A DNA stretch of 64,000 nt from NCBI RefSeq assembly GCF_016908515.1, contig NZ_JAFBEA010000014.1:1-64000 (forward strand), read 5' to 3'. This DNA comes from Virgibacillus halotolerans (GTDB lineage: Bacteria > Bacillota > Bacilli > Bacillales > Amphibacillaceae). A program made the position numbers and the translations under genes. This document shows positions 30,381 through 40,309 of the stretch, one piece after another (the stretch's first letter is position 1; each line of letters opens with the position of its first letter). The notes under the pieces were generated by a model. The model did no database searches. It had not been told where the DNA came from and saw nothing but the letters and a program-made list of their open reading frames with translations.

Positions 30381-31397
30381 TTGAGTAAAACCTTATTAGA
30401 AATTAAAAACCTAAAAACGTCATTTCGGATTAACGACGATTATTATGCAGCCGTTGATGATGTGTCACTAACTGTTAATAAAAACGAAATTCTCGGTATT
30501 GTCGGTGAATCAGGATCAGGGAAAAGTGCACTTGCTTTTTCTATTATGGGACTTCATAACCGAGCAAAAATAGAAGGATCTATTGATTTTAAAGGGAAAA
30601 GCATAGCGAATATTTCTACTGCTAAAATGAATAAATTACGCGGGAAAGATATGGCAATGATCTTTCAGGATCCGTTAACTGCTTTAAACCCATTAATGAC
30701 GGTTGGAGAGCAAATAAGTGAAATAATATTTTTACATAACAAAGGGTTATCTAATAAAAAACGTAAAGGTAGGGTAATTCAATTAATTAATCAAGTGGGA
30801 ATCCCACGCCCGGAACACACATATGAACAGTTTCCACATGAACTGTCTGGTGGAATGAGGCAACGTGTCATCATCGCAATTGCAATTGCGAATCAACCAG
30901 AGCTGTTGATTGCGGACGAACCGACAACAGCCTTAGATGTGACGATTCAATCGCAAATACTTGACCTGATTAAGGATTTGAAAAAGGACATGGATGCAGG
31001 AATTATTTTAATTACCCATGATTTGGGTGTTATAGCAGAAATGGCGGATCGGGTCGCTGTTATGTATGCAGGACAAATTGTCGAAATTGCAGATGTGCAT
31101 ACATTATTTGAAAATCCTTTACATCCATATACAAGATCACTATTCAATTCTGTTCCAAACACAAATGAACATCAAGATAGGCTGCATGTTATTCAAGGAA
31201 TTGTTCCATCTTTACAAAACTTGCCCCGTACAGGCTGTCGTTTTGCAACAAGAATACCTTGGATAGATGAATCCGCCCATGAGAAAAACCCCGTACTGCA
31301 TGAGGTGATACCTGGTCACTATGTACGCTGTACTTGTCATAGTCAATTTTATTTTCCGGATGAAAGCAAGGAGGATCAGAAGCATGGGGTTTCTTGA
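30381..31397 (+). CDS. oppD: oligopeptide ABC transporter, ATP-binding protein
   Basis: 338 aa. Walker A GESGSGKSA (about 42-50), signature LSGGMRQR, Walker B LLIADEPTTALD and the H-loop LITHDLG, followed by the Opp/Dpp C-terminal extension (RTGCRFATRIPWI and nearby) whose cysteines in related proteins hold an Fe-S cluster. The start is TTG 30381 with AGGGGG 6 nt upstream; the frame is open back to TTG 30294 without support. It overlaps oppF by 14 nt. Confidence 0.95.
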   Translation: MSKTLLEIKNLKTSFRINDDYYAAVDDVSLTVNKNEILGIVGESGSGKSALAFSIMGLHNRAKIEGSIDFKGKSIANISTAKMNKLRGKDMAMIFQDPLTALNPLMTVGEQISEIIFLHNKGLSNKKRKGRVIQLINQVGIPRPEHTYEQFPHELSGGMRQRVIIAIAIANQPELLIADEPTTALDVTIQSQILDLIKDLKKDMDAGIILITHDLGVIAEMADRVAVMYAGQIVEIADVHTLFENPLHPYTRSLFNSVPNTNEHQDRLHVIQGIVPSLQNLPRTGCRFATRIPWIDESAHEKNPVLHEVIPGHYVRCTCHSQFYFPDESKEDQKHGVS

Positions 31398-32316
31398 AAT
31401 TAAAGATTTAAAGGTGCATTTTCCAATTAGGGCTGGTTTATTTAACCGCGTAGTAGGACACGTCAAGGCTGTTGATGGCGTTTCGTTTACAATTGAAGAA
31501 GGTAAAACGTATGGACTTGTTGGTGAATCCGGTTCCGGTAAGACGACAACTGGAAGGGCGATCATTGGATTGAACGATGTTACTTCAGGATCGATTACTT
31601 ATGAAGGAAAAAGTGCTTTAGGTAAAAATAAATCTATTTTAAATACACATAAAGATGTTCAAATGATTTTTCAGGATCCATATTCTTCCTTGAATCCAAA
31701 GAAAAGGGTACTTGATATTATTGCAGAGCCCTTAAGAAACTATGAAAATCTCTCCAAACAGGAAGTGCGTAGGCGGGTGGAGGAATTATTGGATAAAGTG
31801 GGCTTAAGCCCTGAGTCGATATTCAAATATCCGCATGAATTTTCTGGCGGTCAGCGTCAACGTATTGGTGTTGCGCGGGCAATTGCATTAAAACCTAAAT
31901 TAATTATTGCGGATGAACCTGTTTCCGCCTTGGACGTTTCAGTTCAGGCACAAGTATTGAACTTTATGCAGGATTTACAAAAGGAACTGAACTTAACGTA
32001 TTTGTTTATCGGCCATGATCTTGGTGTTATCAAACATTTATGTGACAATATCGCGATCATGTATAAAGGCAGGTATGTCGAGCAAGGAACGAAAGCGGAT
32101 ATTTTTAATAACCCACAGCATATATACACAAAAAGATTAATTGCAGCAATACCTGATATTGAACCAGCCAACCGTGCTAAACAATTGAAATATCGTCAAG
32201 AAGTACAAGCGGAATATGAACATGCTTCTGATGAATACTTTGATAACGAGGGCTTGGCTTACGGTTTGCAACCCATATCTGATACACATCTTGTAGCTCT
32301 GCCAGAGAAAGGTTGA
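31384..32316 (+). CDS. oppF: oligopeptide ABC transporter, ATP-binding protein
   Basis: 310 aa partner ATPase of OppD. Walker A GESGSGKTT, signature FSGGQRQR, Walker B LIIADEPVSALD, H-loop FIGHDLG. The C-terminal end extends beyond the usual domain with an acidic stretch (EVQAEYEHASDEYFDNEG). ATG 31384 is preceded by AAGGAGG. OppD and OppF form the heterodimeric motor of the importer. Confidence 0.95.
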   Translation: MGFLEIKDLKVHFPIRAGLFNRVVGHVKAVDGVSFTIEEGKTYGLVGESGSGKTTTGRAIIGLNDVTSGSITYEGKSALGKNKSILNTHKDVQMIFQDPYSSLNPKKRVLDIIAEPLRNYENLSKQEVRRRVEELLDKVGLSPESIFKYPHEFSGGQRQRIGVARAIALKPKLIIADEPVSALDVSVQAQVLNFMQDLQKELNLTYLFIGHDLGVIKHLCDNIAIMYKGRYVEQGTKADIFNNPQHIYTKRLIAAIPDIEPANRAKQLKYRQEVQAEYEHASDEYFDNEGLAYGLQPISDTHLVALPEKG

Positions 32317-32323
32317 TGAATAT

Positions 32324-33286
32324 ATGTGGAAATTTATCGTTAGGCGTATTTTAATCATGATACCGCAAATGATCTTATTAAGTATTTTAATTTTTATTGT
32401 CGCACAAATGATGCCTGGTGACGCATTAACCGGAATAATTGACCCAAACATTGACCCGGCTGCGATCGAAGCACAAAGAGAAGCCCTTGGATTAAATAAT
32501 CCATGGCATATTCAGTATATTGATTGGGTAAATGCAACCCTTCATGGTGATTTAGGGCAGTCATTTCGGTTTAAAATGCCTGTAACGGAACTGGTGGGTC
32601 AACGACTGGTAAACACTGTATGGCTTGGTTTAGTTACATTAATCTTTACCTACTTAATTGCAGTTCCGCTGGGAATTACAAGCGGCCGTTATAATGATAC
32701 ATGGCTTGATCAAGGTATCACCACATATACTTATATTGGGTTTGCTATTCCGTTGTTTATTTTTGGATTAGTGATGCTTTGGGTGTTCGGATTCAAATTA
32801 AGTTGGTTCCCAACGAACGGAAGTGTGGCGCCTGGAACAGAGCCTGGGACAATGGCTTTTGTACTCAGTAAAATAAAACATCTATTGTTGCCAGCCTTAT
32901 CCATGGCCTTAATTGCAACAGTTTCAACGGTTCAATATTTACGCAGTGAGATTATCGATACGAAACAAAAGGACTTTATTGTCACTGCAAGGGCAAAAGG
33001 AGCTTCTGAGCAAAGGGTTTATAATCGTCATATTTTACGGAATTCCTTATTACCAATTGCGGCCTTTTTCGGTTTTGAACTTACAGGGTTAATCGGTGGT
33101 ACCGTTTTTATAGAAACGATCTTTAACTATCCGGGTATGGGACTATTATTTATAGATTCCATTACACAACGGGATTATAGTGTCGTTACTTCTGTAGTAC
33201 TGTTATTCGGAATAGCTTCTATATTAGGTGCATTACTGTCAGACATCATTTTAAGTATTGTTGACCCGCGTATCCGGATTAAATAA
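32324..33286 (+). CDS. oppB: oligopeptide ABC transporter, permease
   Basis: 320 aa, six membrane segments, with the N-terminal WKFIVRRILIMIPQM typical of OppB/DppB. The EAA-like loop DFIVTARAKGASEQRVYNRHILRNSLLP (about 215-243) contacts the ATPases. It starts 7 nt after oppF. Confidence 0.95.
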   Translation: MWKFIVRRILIMIPQMILLSILIFIVAQMMPGDALTGIIDPNIDPAAIEAQREALGLNNPWHIQYIDWVNATLHGDLGQSFRFKMPVTELVGQRLVNTVWLGLVTLIFTYLIAVPLGITSGRYNDTWLDQGITTYTYIGFAIPLFIFGLVMLWVFGFKLSWFPTNGSVAPGTEPGTMAFVLSKIKHLLLPALSMALIATVSTVQYLRSEIIDTKQKDFIVTARAKGASEQRVYNRHILRNSLLPIAAFFGFELTGLIGGTVFIETIFNYPGMGLLFIDSITQRDYSVVTSVVLLFGIASILGALLSDIILSIVDPRIRIK

Positions 33287-33314
33287 GAACGCTATAGACT
33301 CTGAGGTGATTGAA

Positions 33315-34217
33315 ATGGAAATGAGAAATGAAAACATAGATATACCGAAGCCGATTAAAAGTCCATCGACAATTAAAATTATTTGGCGTGAATTGGTCAG
33401 AGATAAATTGGCTTTAGTGTCATTGATATTTCTAGTGTTAATAACAGCTTTTGTATATGGCATTGCCCTTTTTCTCGACAAGTCTGAAATTGTAACAGTT
33501 GATTTATTTGCAATTAATGAACCACCGGGTGGGGAATTTATCCTTGGGACAGATTACGGTGGCAGGGATATATTTGGGCAATTAATTATTGGAACACGTA
33601 ACTCACTTTCTGTTGCGATACTTGTTACATTGATGACTGGGGTAATTGGGGTTGTATACGGACTCGTTTCGGGATATATAGGCGGTACGGTAGATAATAT
33701 CATGATGCGTATTCTTGACTTTTTCTTAATATTGCCATTTCTAATGATTGTTATTGTATTCGTGGCAATTGTTCCGAAGTATACTGTCTTTTCATTTTCA
33801 TTAATTATGACCGCATTTTTATGGATGGGAATTGCTAGAATGATCCGTTCGAAAGCATTACAAGAAAAAGAACTTGACTATGCACAGGCATCCAGAACGC
33901 TCGGTTCTTCCAATTTGAAGGTCATGTTTAGACAAGTTTTACCGAATATTAGCTCATTAATTATCGTAACAATGACATTGAATTTAGCAGCGAATATCGG
34001 TCTGGAGTCTGGCCTTTCTTTTCTGGGATTCGGATTTCCGGAAAGTACACCAAGCCTTGGGACACTGTTAGGTTATGCAAGAAATCCACAGACCCTAGAG
34101 TTCCGCTGGTGGATTTGGGTGCCTGCAGCTGTACTTATTTTAGTATTAATGCTAAGTGTGAATAATGTTGGTCAAGCGTTAAAACGTGCGACAGACGCAA
34201 GACAAAGAAGGGGTTAA
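33315..34217 (+). CDS. oppC: oligopeptide ABC transporter, permease
   Basis: 300 aa. A cytoplasmic N-terminus is followed by the first membrane helix (about 35-55), then LGTDYGGRDIFGQLIIGTRNSL, the OppC/DppC hallmark, and the core five helices. The EAA loop is ELDYAQASRTLGSSNLKVMFRQVLPN. ATG 33315 follows GAGGTGA by 6 nt; the earlier in-frame start at 33258 lies inside oppB. Confidence 0.95.
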   Translation: MEMRNENIDIPKPIKSPSTIKIIWRELVRDKLALVSLIFLVLITAFVYGIALFLDKSEIVTVDLFAINEPPGGEFILGTDYGGRDIFGQLIIGTRNSLSVAILVTLMTGVIGVVYGLVSGYIGGTVDNIMMRILDFFLILPFLMIVIVFVAIVPKYTVFSFSLIMTAFLWMGIARMIRSKALQEKELDYAQASRTLGSSNLKVMFRQVLPNISSLIIVTMTLNLAANIGLESGLSFLGFGFPESTPSLGTLLGYARNPQTLEFRWWIWVPAAVLILVLMLSVNNVGQALKRATDARQRRG

Positions 34218-34306
34218 TGAAAGGGGGTGAATCAAAAGTTAGAAAAAGTGATCTTAATAGGATACCTGCATGAATGCTGTTAAACACATTCGTGTTAAGT
34301 ATAAAT

Positions 34307-34337
34307 GTCAGTCAGGTATGAGTTGTATGACTGACGA
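34307..34337 (+). other. hairpin between oppC and oppA
   Basis: GTCAGTCA and TGACTGAC pair around an 11 to 13-nt loop, with no T-run after it. It may protect or process mRNA so that oppA is made in excess. The 156-nt gap contains nothing else recognisable. Confidence 0.4.
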
Positions 34338-34373
34338 AAACAAACAGTATGAATAAAAGGGGAGGTTAGAAGA

Positions 34374-36212
34374 ATGAGAAAGAAAAGTTTGAGTAAAGCG
34401 TTTTTCGCGCTCATGTTGGTTTTGTTACTAGCGCTAGCCGCATGTAACAGTGAATCTTCTTCTGATGAAGGGTCTAAGGGCTCCGATGACGGGGATAAGG
34501 CAGAGGACAAAGATAAAGGGGGCGAATCGGAGGACGGCTTGTATGATATTAGTGACTTCGATAAGGTTGCGGCAAATGATGATGAAGCAATTGATGGCGG
34601 CGAACTAAATTTTGGTTTAGTGAGTGATACATCATTTGAAGGAACACTTAACTATGCTTTCTATTCAGGCAACCCTGATGTTGAAGTGATTAAATGGTTT
34701 GATGATGCACTATTAGATATCGATGAAAACTATAATTATACCCAGGATGGTGCGGCAACATATGAAGTAAATGATGATGGTAATGAATTCACATTTAAGA
34801 TTCGTGACGAAGTGAACTGGAGTGACGGTGAACCCGTTACTGCAGAAGACTGGGAACTTTCCTATCTTGTCATTGGTGATCCAGATTACGATGGTATTCG
34901 TTATGGTTCTGATTTTACGATTATCGAAGGTATGGATGAATACCATGCTGGGAAAGCGGATGATATTTCCGGGGTAGAAGTGATTGATGAGAAAACATTG
35001 AAAATTACGTTTAAACAGGCTACACCATCTTTGGAAAACGGGGGTATTTGGCCATATGCTATCCCAAAACATATTTTTAAAGATATTCCAGTAGCGGAAA
35101 TGGCTGAATCGGATGAAGTGCGAAAGAATCCAGTTGGATTTGGGGCATTTAAAGTCGACAGTATCGTACCAGGTGAGTCTGTCGTATTTACGAAAAACGA
35201 AGATTACTGGCGTGGTGAACCAAAGCTTGATAAAGTCACATTACAAGTAGTTAACCCAGATACTGTTGTTCAGGCATTAAAAGAGGGGAAAATTGACATG
35301 ACGAGTGATTCTTTCCCGACAGATCAATATCCGGATAATGCAGATATGACCAATGTCCAATACCTAGGTGATGTGGATATGGCATACACGTATATTGGCT
35401 TTAAGTTAGGTACATGGGATGGCGATAAAGGCGAAGTTGTGCCTGATCCGGATATGAAAATGGCGGACAAAGATTTACGGAAAGCGATGTGGCAAGCGGT
35501 TGACAATGACGCAATTGGAAATAAATTCTATCATGGTCTGCGCTGGAATGCGACAACACTTATTCCGCCTTCCCATCCTGAATTCCATGATGATTCAAAT
35601 GAAGGTGTAACTTTTGATCAGGAAGCTGCGAAACAGTTATTGGATAATGCAGGCTATGTAGATACAGATGATGATGGATTCCGTGAAGATCCGAACGGTG
35701 AGGAATTAGTCATTAACTTTGCTTCTATGTCAGGTGGAGATACTGCTGAACCATTAGCAAATTACTATATCCAATCATGGGAACAAATAGGTCTTAAAGT
35801 AGAACTTTTAGATGGTCGTCTACAAGAATTCAATACGTTTTATGATCGCGTAGAAGGTGACGACCCGGAAATTGATATTTATCAAGGTGCATGGGGTGTT
35901 GGTGATGATGTGGATCCTACCGGTCTTTATGGTAGAGATGCAGCATTTAACTACACGCGTTATGCGAGTGAAGAAAATGATAAATTGCTTGAAGCAGGTG
36001 TTTCTGAAGAGGCGTTTGATACGGATAAACGTAAAGAGATTTACGATGAATGGCAGCAATTGATGGTCGAGGAAATTCCTGCTTTTCCAACGTTATACCG
36101 TGCTAAATTAGTACCGGTAAATAACCGTGTGAAAGGCTGGGATGTTTCATCAGAAGCAAATCCTTATCATGAGGTTTCTGTAACAGAAGAAAAACCAGAA
36201 ATAAATGAATAA
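34374..36212 (+). CDS. oppA: oligopeptide ABC transporter, substrate-binding lipoprotein
   Basis: 612 aa. Lipoprotein signal with lipobox LAAC (Cys24), then a Ser/Asp/Glu-rich linker (about 25-60) and an SBP family 5 domain. Seen are FKIRDEVNWSDGEPVTAEDW, NPVGFGAFKVDSIVPGESV, LRKAMWQAVDN and LDNAGYVDTDDDGF. The very acidic sequence fits a protein outside the cell of a salt-adapted organism. Peptide length preference cannot be read from sequence. The start follows GGGGAGG. Confidence 0.95.
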   Translation: MRKKSLSKAFFALMLVLLLALAACNSESSSDEGSKGSDDGDKAEDKDKGGESEDGLYDISDFDKVAANDDEAIDGGELNFGLVSDTSFEGTLNYAFYSGNPDVEVIKWFDDALLDIDENYNYTQDGAATYEVNDDGNEFTFKIRDEVNWSDGEPVTAEDWELSYLVIGDPDYDGIRYGSDFTIIEGMDEYHAGKADDISGVEVIDEKTLKITFKQATPSLENGGIWPYAIPKHIFKDIPVAEMAESDEVRKNPVGFGAFKVDSIVPGESVVFTKNEDYWRGEPKLDKVTLQVVNPDTVVQALKEGKIDMTSDSFPTDQYPDNADMTNVQYLGDVDMAYTYIGFKLGTWDGDKGEVVPDPDMKMADKDLRKAMWQAVDNDAIGNKFYHGLRWNATTLIPPSHPEFHDDSNEGVTFDQEAAKQLLDNAGYVDTDDDGFREDPNGEELVINFASMSGGDTAEPLANYYIQSWEQIGLKVELLDGRLQEFNTFYDRVEGDDPEIDIYQGAWGVGDDVDPTGLYGRDAAFNYTRYASEENDKLLEAGVSEEAFDTDKRKEIYDEWQQLMVEEIPAFPTLYRAKLVPVNNRVKGWDVSSEANPYHEVSVTEEKPEINE

Positions 36213-36231
36213 AAACAAACATTAAAATAAG

Positions 36232-36276
36232 GAAGTCTGCTTTGGTACCAACCATAGCAGGCTTCTTATTTTTTCA
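36232..36276 (+). terminator. terminator of the opp operon
   Basis: GAAGTCTGCT and AGCAGGCTTC form a 10-bp stem with one G-U pair, followed by TTATTTTTT. Confidence 0.82.
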
Positions 36277-36416
36277 TCTATTTAGTCCCAAGCTTGTTGC
36301 ACCTTCTATCTTTTCAAGATAGATCATCATTTGGGTCTAAAGAATCTTAATATTAGCTCCGACTTCGCGTATAATGTACATAAATTGAAGGCTATAAAAT
36401 CCTAAGGAGGACAATC

Positions 36417-37313
36417 ATGACCCAAAAAATTGGTGTAATTATCATTCATGGTGCAGGTACTCCAACTGAAGATTTTGCAGAAGCATTGATAGCACGTATT
36501 ACTAAACAGTTTGTTAAGAAAATATCTTTTGACCAAGCAGCGAAGGAATTAGTCTTTGAACCTGTGTTCTGGTCGGCAATTTTTGAACAGGAACAATTGG
36601 ATCTATGGGAGCGGGTACAGCAGGGGGCAGATTTAAATTACCAACTGCTAAGGAAGTTTGTGATTGATTTCATGGGGGATGCGGTGGCATATCAACCGAC
36701 AGTGTTAGGAAATCAAAATTATGATAAGGTTCATTCGCTTGTTGCAGCAGCTATTAATAAGTTAAGAGCAAAGGTAGGTTCGCATGCTCCTTTATGTGTC
36801 ATTAGTCACAGCCTCGGTACGGTGGTTGCTTCTAATTATTTCTATGATTTGCAGTATAAAAGGGAAAACATTGGAGCGGAAACGAATGCACAATGTGGCG
36901 ATACACCACTTGAACAATGTCAAACACTCACATTGTTTTATACACTGGGGAGCCCGCTCGCATTGTGGGCATTACGGTACATGGACTTTGGTTCTCCTAT
37001 CACCGTTCCCTCGGCCAGCATTCACAAACGCTATCCAAATCTAAAAGGCGAATGGTTTAATTTTTATGATAAAGATGATATCCTAGCCTACCCATTAAAA
37101 GGTATTAATGCTGCTTATCAACATGCTGTTACGAAGGATGTAGCAGTGAATGCAGGAGGTTTACTCACAAGTTGGAATCCATTGTCACATAACCAATATG
37201 ACGAGGAAAGAGGTGTCATTCATCCGATCGTTAATGGGTTAGTGAGAACATGGAAGGAAATGAATGTAAATAGTAAATCATTAGAGCATCCGAGTCATTC
37301 ATCCCATAGTTAA
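36417..37313 (+). CDS. alpha/beta-hydrolase-like protein of unknown function
   Basis: 298 aa, cytoplasmic. VIIIHGAG near the N-terminus and the nucleophile elbow CVISHSLGTVVASNYFYD (Ser about 131) show an alpha/beta-hydrolase fold. YTLGSPLALWALR and YDKDDILAYPL carry the strand with the likely acid, and SHNQYD may supply the histidine. No close named family recognised; lipase- or PGAP1-like enzymes are possible. Preceded by AAGGAGG. Confidence 0.75.
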   Translation: MTQKIGVIIIHGAGTPTEDFAEALIARITKQFVKKISFDQAAKELVFEPVFWSAIFEQEQLDLWERVQQGADLNYQLLRKFVIDFMGDAVAYQPTVLGNQNYDKVHSLVAAAINKLRAKVGSHAPLCVISHSLGTVVASNYFYDLQYKRENIGAETNAQCGDTPLEQCQTLTLFYTLGSPLALWALRYMDFGSPITVPSASIHKRYPNLKGEWFNFYDKDDILAYPLKGINAAYQHAVTKDVAVNAGGLLTSWNPLSHNQYDEERGVIHPIVNGLVRTWKEMNVNSKSLEHPSHSSHS

Positions 37314-37366
37314 CATTTACTGTTATAATGAAATTAGTTGAATGAAGAAAAGAGGGTGAAATAGCT

Positions 37367-38350
37367 ATGAATCTAGCAACGGTTGGAACGAACTGGATTA
37401 CCAGTTCATTTATTGAAGCAGCAAAGCAATCTGGGGCCTTGAATCTCGCTGCAGTATATTCACGCACGGAGGAGAAAGCAAAACAATTCGCAAGCGTTCA
37501 TGAAGCAAAGGCGGTTTTTACGGACTTAGAGGCAATGGCAAACAGTGATTCGATTGATTGTGTGTATATTGCTTCTCCTAATGCTTTGCACTATGAACAA
37601 GCAATTATGTTTCTTCAGCATAAAAAGCACGTTATATGTGAGAAACCAATTTTCTCAAATATAAAGGAACTTGAAGCAGCTTATAAAGTAGCGGAAGAAA
37701 ACGGAGTTTATTTATTTGAAGCGATGCGAAATATTCACATGCCTAATTTTCATCAGTTGAAAGCGCATTTAACAGCGATAGGAAATCGGCGCAGCGCAGT
37801 GTTGAACTACGTTAAATATTCATCTCGATATGATCAGGTCCTGAACGGGGAAGAGCCTAATATATTTTCATTGAATTATTCTGGTGGCGCGCTCGTAGAC
37901 TTGGGAGTTTATCCACTTGCATTAGCTATCTCATTGTTTGGAAAACCAGAAAGAACGAGCTATTTCCCAGTCAAGATACGTACTGGTGTGGACGGAAGCG
38001 GAACATTAATTTTAAATTATCCTGATTTTACTTGTAGTATTATGTGTTCTAAAATAACAACTTCCTATGTGAATTCTGAGATTCATGGGGAAGAAGGTAC
38101 GATATCAGTAGGTGATATTGGTACATTATCAGATTTAACATTAACTGATATTCATGCGGATGCGACAACAAAATTTGGTGATGAACAATTGAAAGCGGAA
38201 ATGTTTTATGAAATCGAAGCTTTTACAACGATTATGGCATCTGGAAATCAGGCAGCCTATGAAACCTTAAAAAGTCTGAGTCATGACGTGCTTTCCATCA
38301 CTGAATCAGCAAGGAAAGAAAACGGTATCCTATATTTAGGGGAGAAATAA
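37367..38350 (+). CDS. Gfo/Idh/MocA family oxidoreductase
   Basis: 327 aa. The N-terminal Rossmann part contains VGTNWITSSFIEAAK in place of the usual GxGxxG, and the family motif VICEKPIFSN is at about 90 with the conserved Lys. The C-terminal half (about 125-327) is the substrate-binding sheet domain with GGALVDLGVYPLALA. Similar to poorly characterised NAD(P)-dependent sugar or polyol dehydrogenases. It may be cotranscribed with the hydrolase 53 nt upstream. The substrate is not predictable. Confidence 0.87.
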   Translation: MNLATVGTNWITSSFIEAAKQSGALNLAAVYSRTEEKAKQFASVHEAKAVFTDLEAMANSDSIDCVYIASPNALHYEQAIMFLQHKKHVICEKPIFSNIKELEAAYKVAEENGVYLFEAMRNIHMPNFHQLKAHLTAIGNRRSAVLNYVKYSSRYDQVLNGEEPNIFSLNYSGGALVDLGVYPLALAISLFGKPERTSYFPVKIRTGVDGSGTLILNYPDFTCSIMCSKITTSYVNSEIHGEEGTISVGDIGTLSDLTLTDIHADATTKFGDEQLKAEMFYEIEAFTTIMASGNQAAYETLKSLSHDVLSITESARKENGILYLGEK

Positions 38351-38449
38351 GGCGGATTTTAAAAATCAAAATATGCCTGGAAAGCGCAACGCTAACCGGG
38401 CATATTTAACTAAAAACGCTTATTCTAGATTAGAATATGGACCACTAAT

Positions 38450-39301
38450 TTACCATTTACGTCCGGTACTGCCGCCACCGGATGATGACCCACCGCCGCC
38501 AGATGTCTTGCGTCTACTGGAAGAACCCGAGGAACGGGAGATTGAACTTCGGTTTCTACTGTAGCCGCGATTTCGTCGGTTACTATATCCATAACCATCA
38601 TCATAATTATTGTATCTGCGTCTACGTCTGCCGCCTCCAAGAAATCCTTTTAACATAAATAGAACTACAATAACCGCTCCGATCGAAATGATCGGATGAT
38701 CACTAAAATATGTTTTCCCTTTATCAATGAGTCCTATCCCTTTATCGGCAATACCCTGTTCGGCTGCTTCTGGTTCAACAGAAGTGTCATCGGCATTCAC
38801 AGTTACGTTGTAATGATCTGCTAGATCTGCCACAATTTGCTTGTATGTATTGGTTAATCCATCATCATATTGTCCCTCTTTAAAATAAGGGATCGCATAT
38901 TCATCTAGAATTTCACCTGCGCGCTCATCGGAAATAATCTTTTCGATTCCTTTACCAGTGATGATTTGGATCTCGTGATCGTCTTCTGCAAACATAATTA
39001 ATGTGCCGTTATTTACATCGCCTTCTCCAATGCCGTAGTGATCAAAGGCTTTTACAGCAAAGCTGTTAGCAGGATCGCCATCTAAGCTATCAATCGTCAA
39101 TACGACAACTTGGGCAGTGGACTCATCTTGCAGGGACTGACCAATTTCAAGTAGATCATCCCGATTGGAGTCGCTGAAGATATCAGCGTGATCCTGTACA
39201 AAGAAGTTATTCTCATCTAAAGTTGGTACATCCGCAGCAAATGCTGGTGTCGTAAATAAGGTGAAACTTAAAAAAAGAATAAAAACCATAAGTGTGCGCA
39301 T
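38450..39301 (-). CDS. exported TPM-domain protein
   Basis: 283 aa. Signal peptide with likely cleavage at AFA-AD (about 26), a TPM domain (about 32-150; VQDHADIFSD, VVVLTIDSLDG, EIQIITGKGIEKIISD), one membrane helix (about 205-225) and a long Arg/Ser/Gly/Tyr-rich tail ending GGGSTGRKW. TPM proteins are membrane-anchored; some are linked to photosystem repair in plants, but bacterial roles are unclear. ATG 39301 follows GGAGG by 8 nt. The Gly-rich tail makes open frames on the other strand that are not genes. Confidence 0.88.
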   Translation of the reverse strand: MRTLMVFILFLSFTLFTTPAFAADVPTLDENNFFVQDHADIFSDSNRDDLLEIGQSLQDESTAQVVVLTIDSLDGDPANSFAVKAFDHYGIGEGDVNNGTLIMFAEDDHEIQIITGKGIEKIISDERAGEILDEYAIPYFKEGQYDDGLTNTYKQIVADLADHYNVTVNADDTSVEPEAAEQGIADKGIGLIDKGKTYFSDHPIISIGAVIVVLFMLKGFLGGGRRRRRYNNYDDGYGYSNRRNRGYSRNRSSISRSSGSSSRRKTSGGGGSSSGGGSTGRKW

Positions 39302-39431
39302 TGCTATCGCCTCCATATCTAAATATTCTTTAATATATCATGTTTACGACATTTGTAGGAGGGACTAAAGTCACATTTAGGCGAATTGACTTATACGATT
39401 ATCCTCTATATAATAGATCCATTGAATACTT

Positions 39432-39522
39432 GAGAGGTTCTTAGCTTGCAACCCTCTATAAAAAACTAAGGACAGATGATGCGATTTAAAAGCCATGTGC
39501 CTTAGGGTGCGTGGCCTTTTTT
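39432..39522 (+). promoter_or_regulatory. preQ1-I riboswitch with terminator, controlling queF
   Basis: AGAGGTTC-TTAGC, ACCCTCT and the A-rich tail AAAAAACTAAGG (39433-39471) match the preQ1-I aptamer. The terminator stem GCCATGTGCC/GGTGCGTGGC (39492-39515) and T6 follow. High preQ1, the product of QueF, would switch queF off. Confidence 0.93.
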
Positions 39523-39544
39523 AGTTACATGAGGAGGAATACAT

Positions 39545-40033
39545 ATGAAAGAACAGGATTTATCTGAATTGACGTTATTAGGTAACCAGGGCACGACGTA
39601 TAATTTTGATTATGCACCAGAGATATTGGAAACATTTGAAAATAACCATCCAAACAGAGATTATTTTGTGAAATTTAATGTTCCGGAATTTACTACATTG
39701 TGTCCAATGACGGGTCAGCCTGACTTTGCGACCTTGTACATCAGTTATATTCCAGATCAAAAAATGGTTGAAAGCAAGGCGTTGAAACTGTATTTATTTA
39801 GTTTTAGAAATCATGGTGGTTTTCATGAGGATAGTATGAACGTCATTATGAATGACTTGATTGAATTGATGGATCCACGTTATATAGAAGTGTGGGGGAA
39901 ATTCACGCCAAGGGGTGGAATTTCCATTGATCCGTACTGTAATTATGGAAAACCAGGTACCAAATTTGAACAAATGGCTGACCATCGGATGATGAACCAT
40001 GACATGTATCCAGAGAAAGTGGATAATCGATAA
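39545..40033 (+). CDS. queF: NADPH-dependent preQ0 reductase (queuosine synthesis)
   Basis: Reduces 7-cyano-7-deazaguanine (preQ0) to preQ1, the only known nitrile-to-amine enzyme reaction. 162 aa, the unimodular YkvM-like type. The nucleophilic cysteine is in [12 protein letters not shown], and the family motif [20 protein letters not shown] follows. It is directly below a preQ1 riboswitch, which confirms the function. queC, queD and queE are not in the window, so queF stands alone. Confidence 0.98.
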   Translation: MKEQDLSELTLLGNQGTTYNFDYAPEILETFENNHPNRDYFVKFNVPEFTTLCPMTGQPDFATLYISYIPDQKMVESKALKLYLFSFRNHGGFHEDSMNVIMNDLIELMDPRYIEVWGKFTPRGGISIDPYCNYGKPGTKFEQMADHRMMNHDMYPEKVDNR

Positions 40034-40148
40034 AAAACCATTCATGAGGGTTGGCTAGGGTCTACCTGTTAAAGAAGATCTTTGGTTGCTTTATTATTGG
40101 TGAAGCTGGCTAGAAAAATTGGCACAGTCCAAATAGAATCGGAAGTTG

Positions 40149-40181
40149 TACGTCCTTCGTAGCAGAGGGGCGTATTTTTTT
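40149..40181 (+). terminator. terminator of queF
   Basis: TACGTCC and GGGGCGTA pair with a loop of 11 nt, followed by T7. Confidence 0.7.
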
Positions 40182-40207
40182 GTAGAAGTGCGTATTACAG
40201 ATATAAT
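40180..40207 (+). promoter_or_regulatory. promoter of the dehydratase gene
   Basis: TTGTAG (40180-40185), 16-nt spacer, TATAAT (40202-40207), overlapping the end of the queF terminator. Transcription would start near 40214, so a GTG start at 40229 would leave almost no leader. Confidence 0.5.
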
Positions 40208-40309
40208 AGAAAAATGATCTGTTATTAGGTGCATTTCCTGGGAAATAACATAACAAATGATGTCATGTTAAGTGTTGGATTCGACAATAACTATAAGTGG
40301 AGTGATTAT

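Noticed and set aside
38373-38640. Open frames opposite the end of the TPM-domain gene
   Set aside because: They mirror the Gly/Ser/Arg-rich tail codons and give low-complexity, proline- or valine-rich products.
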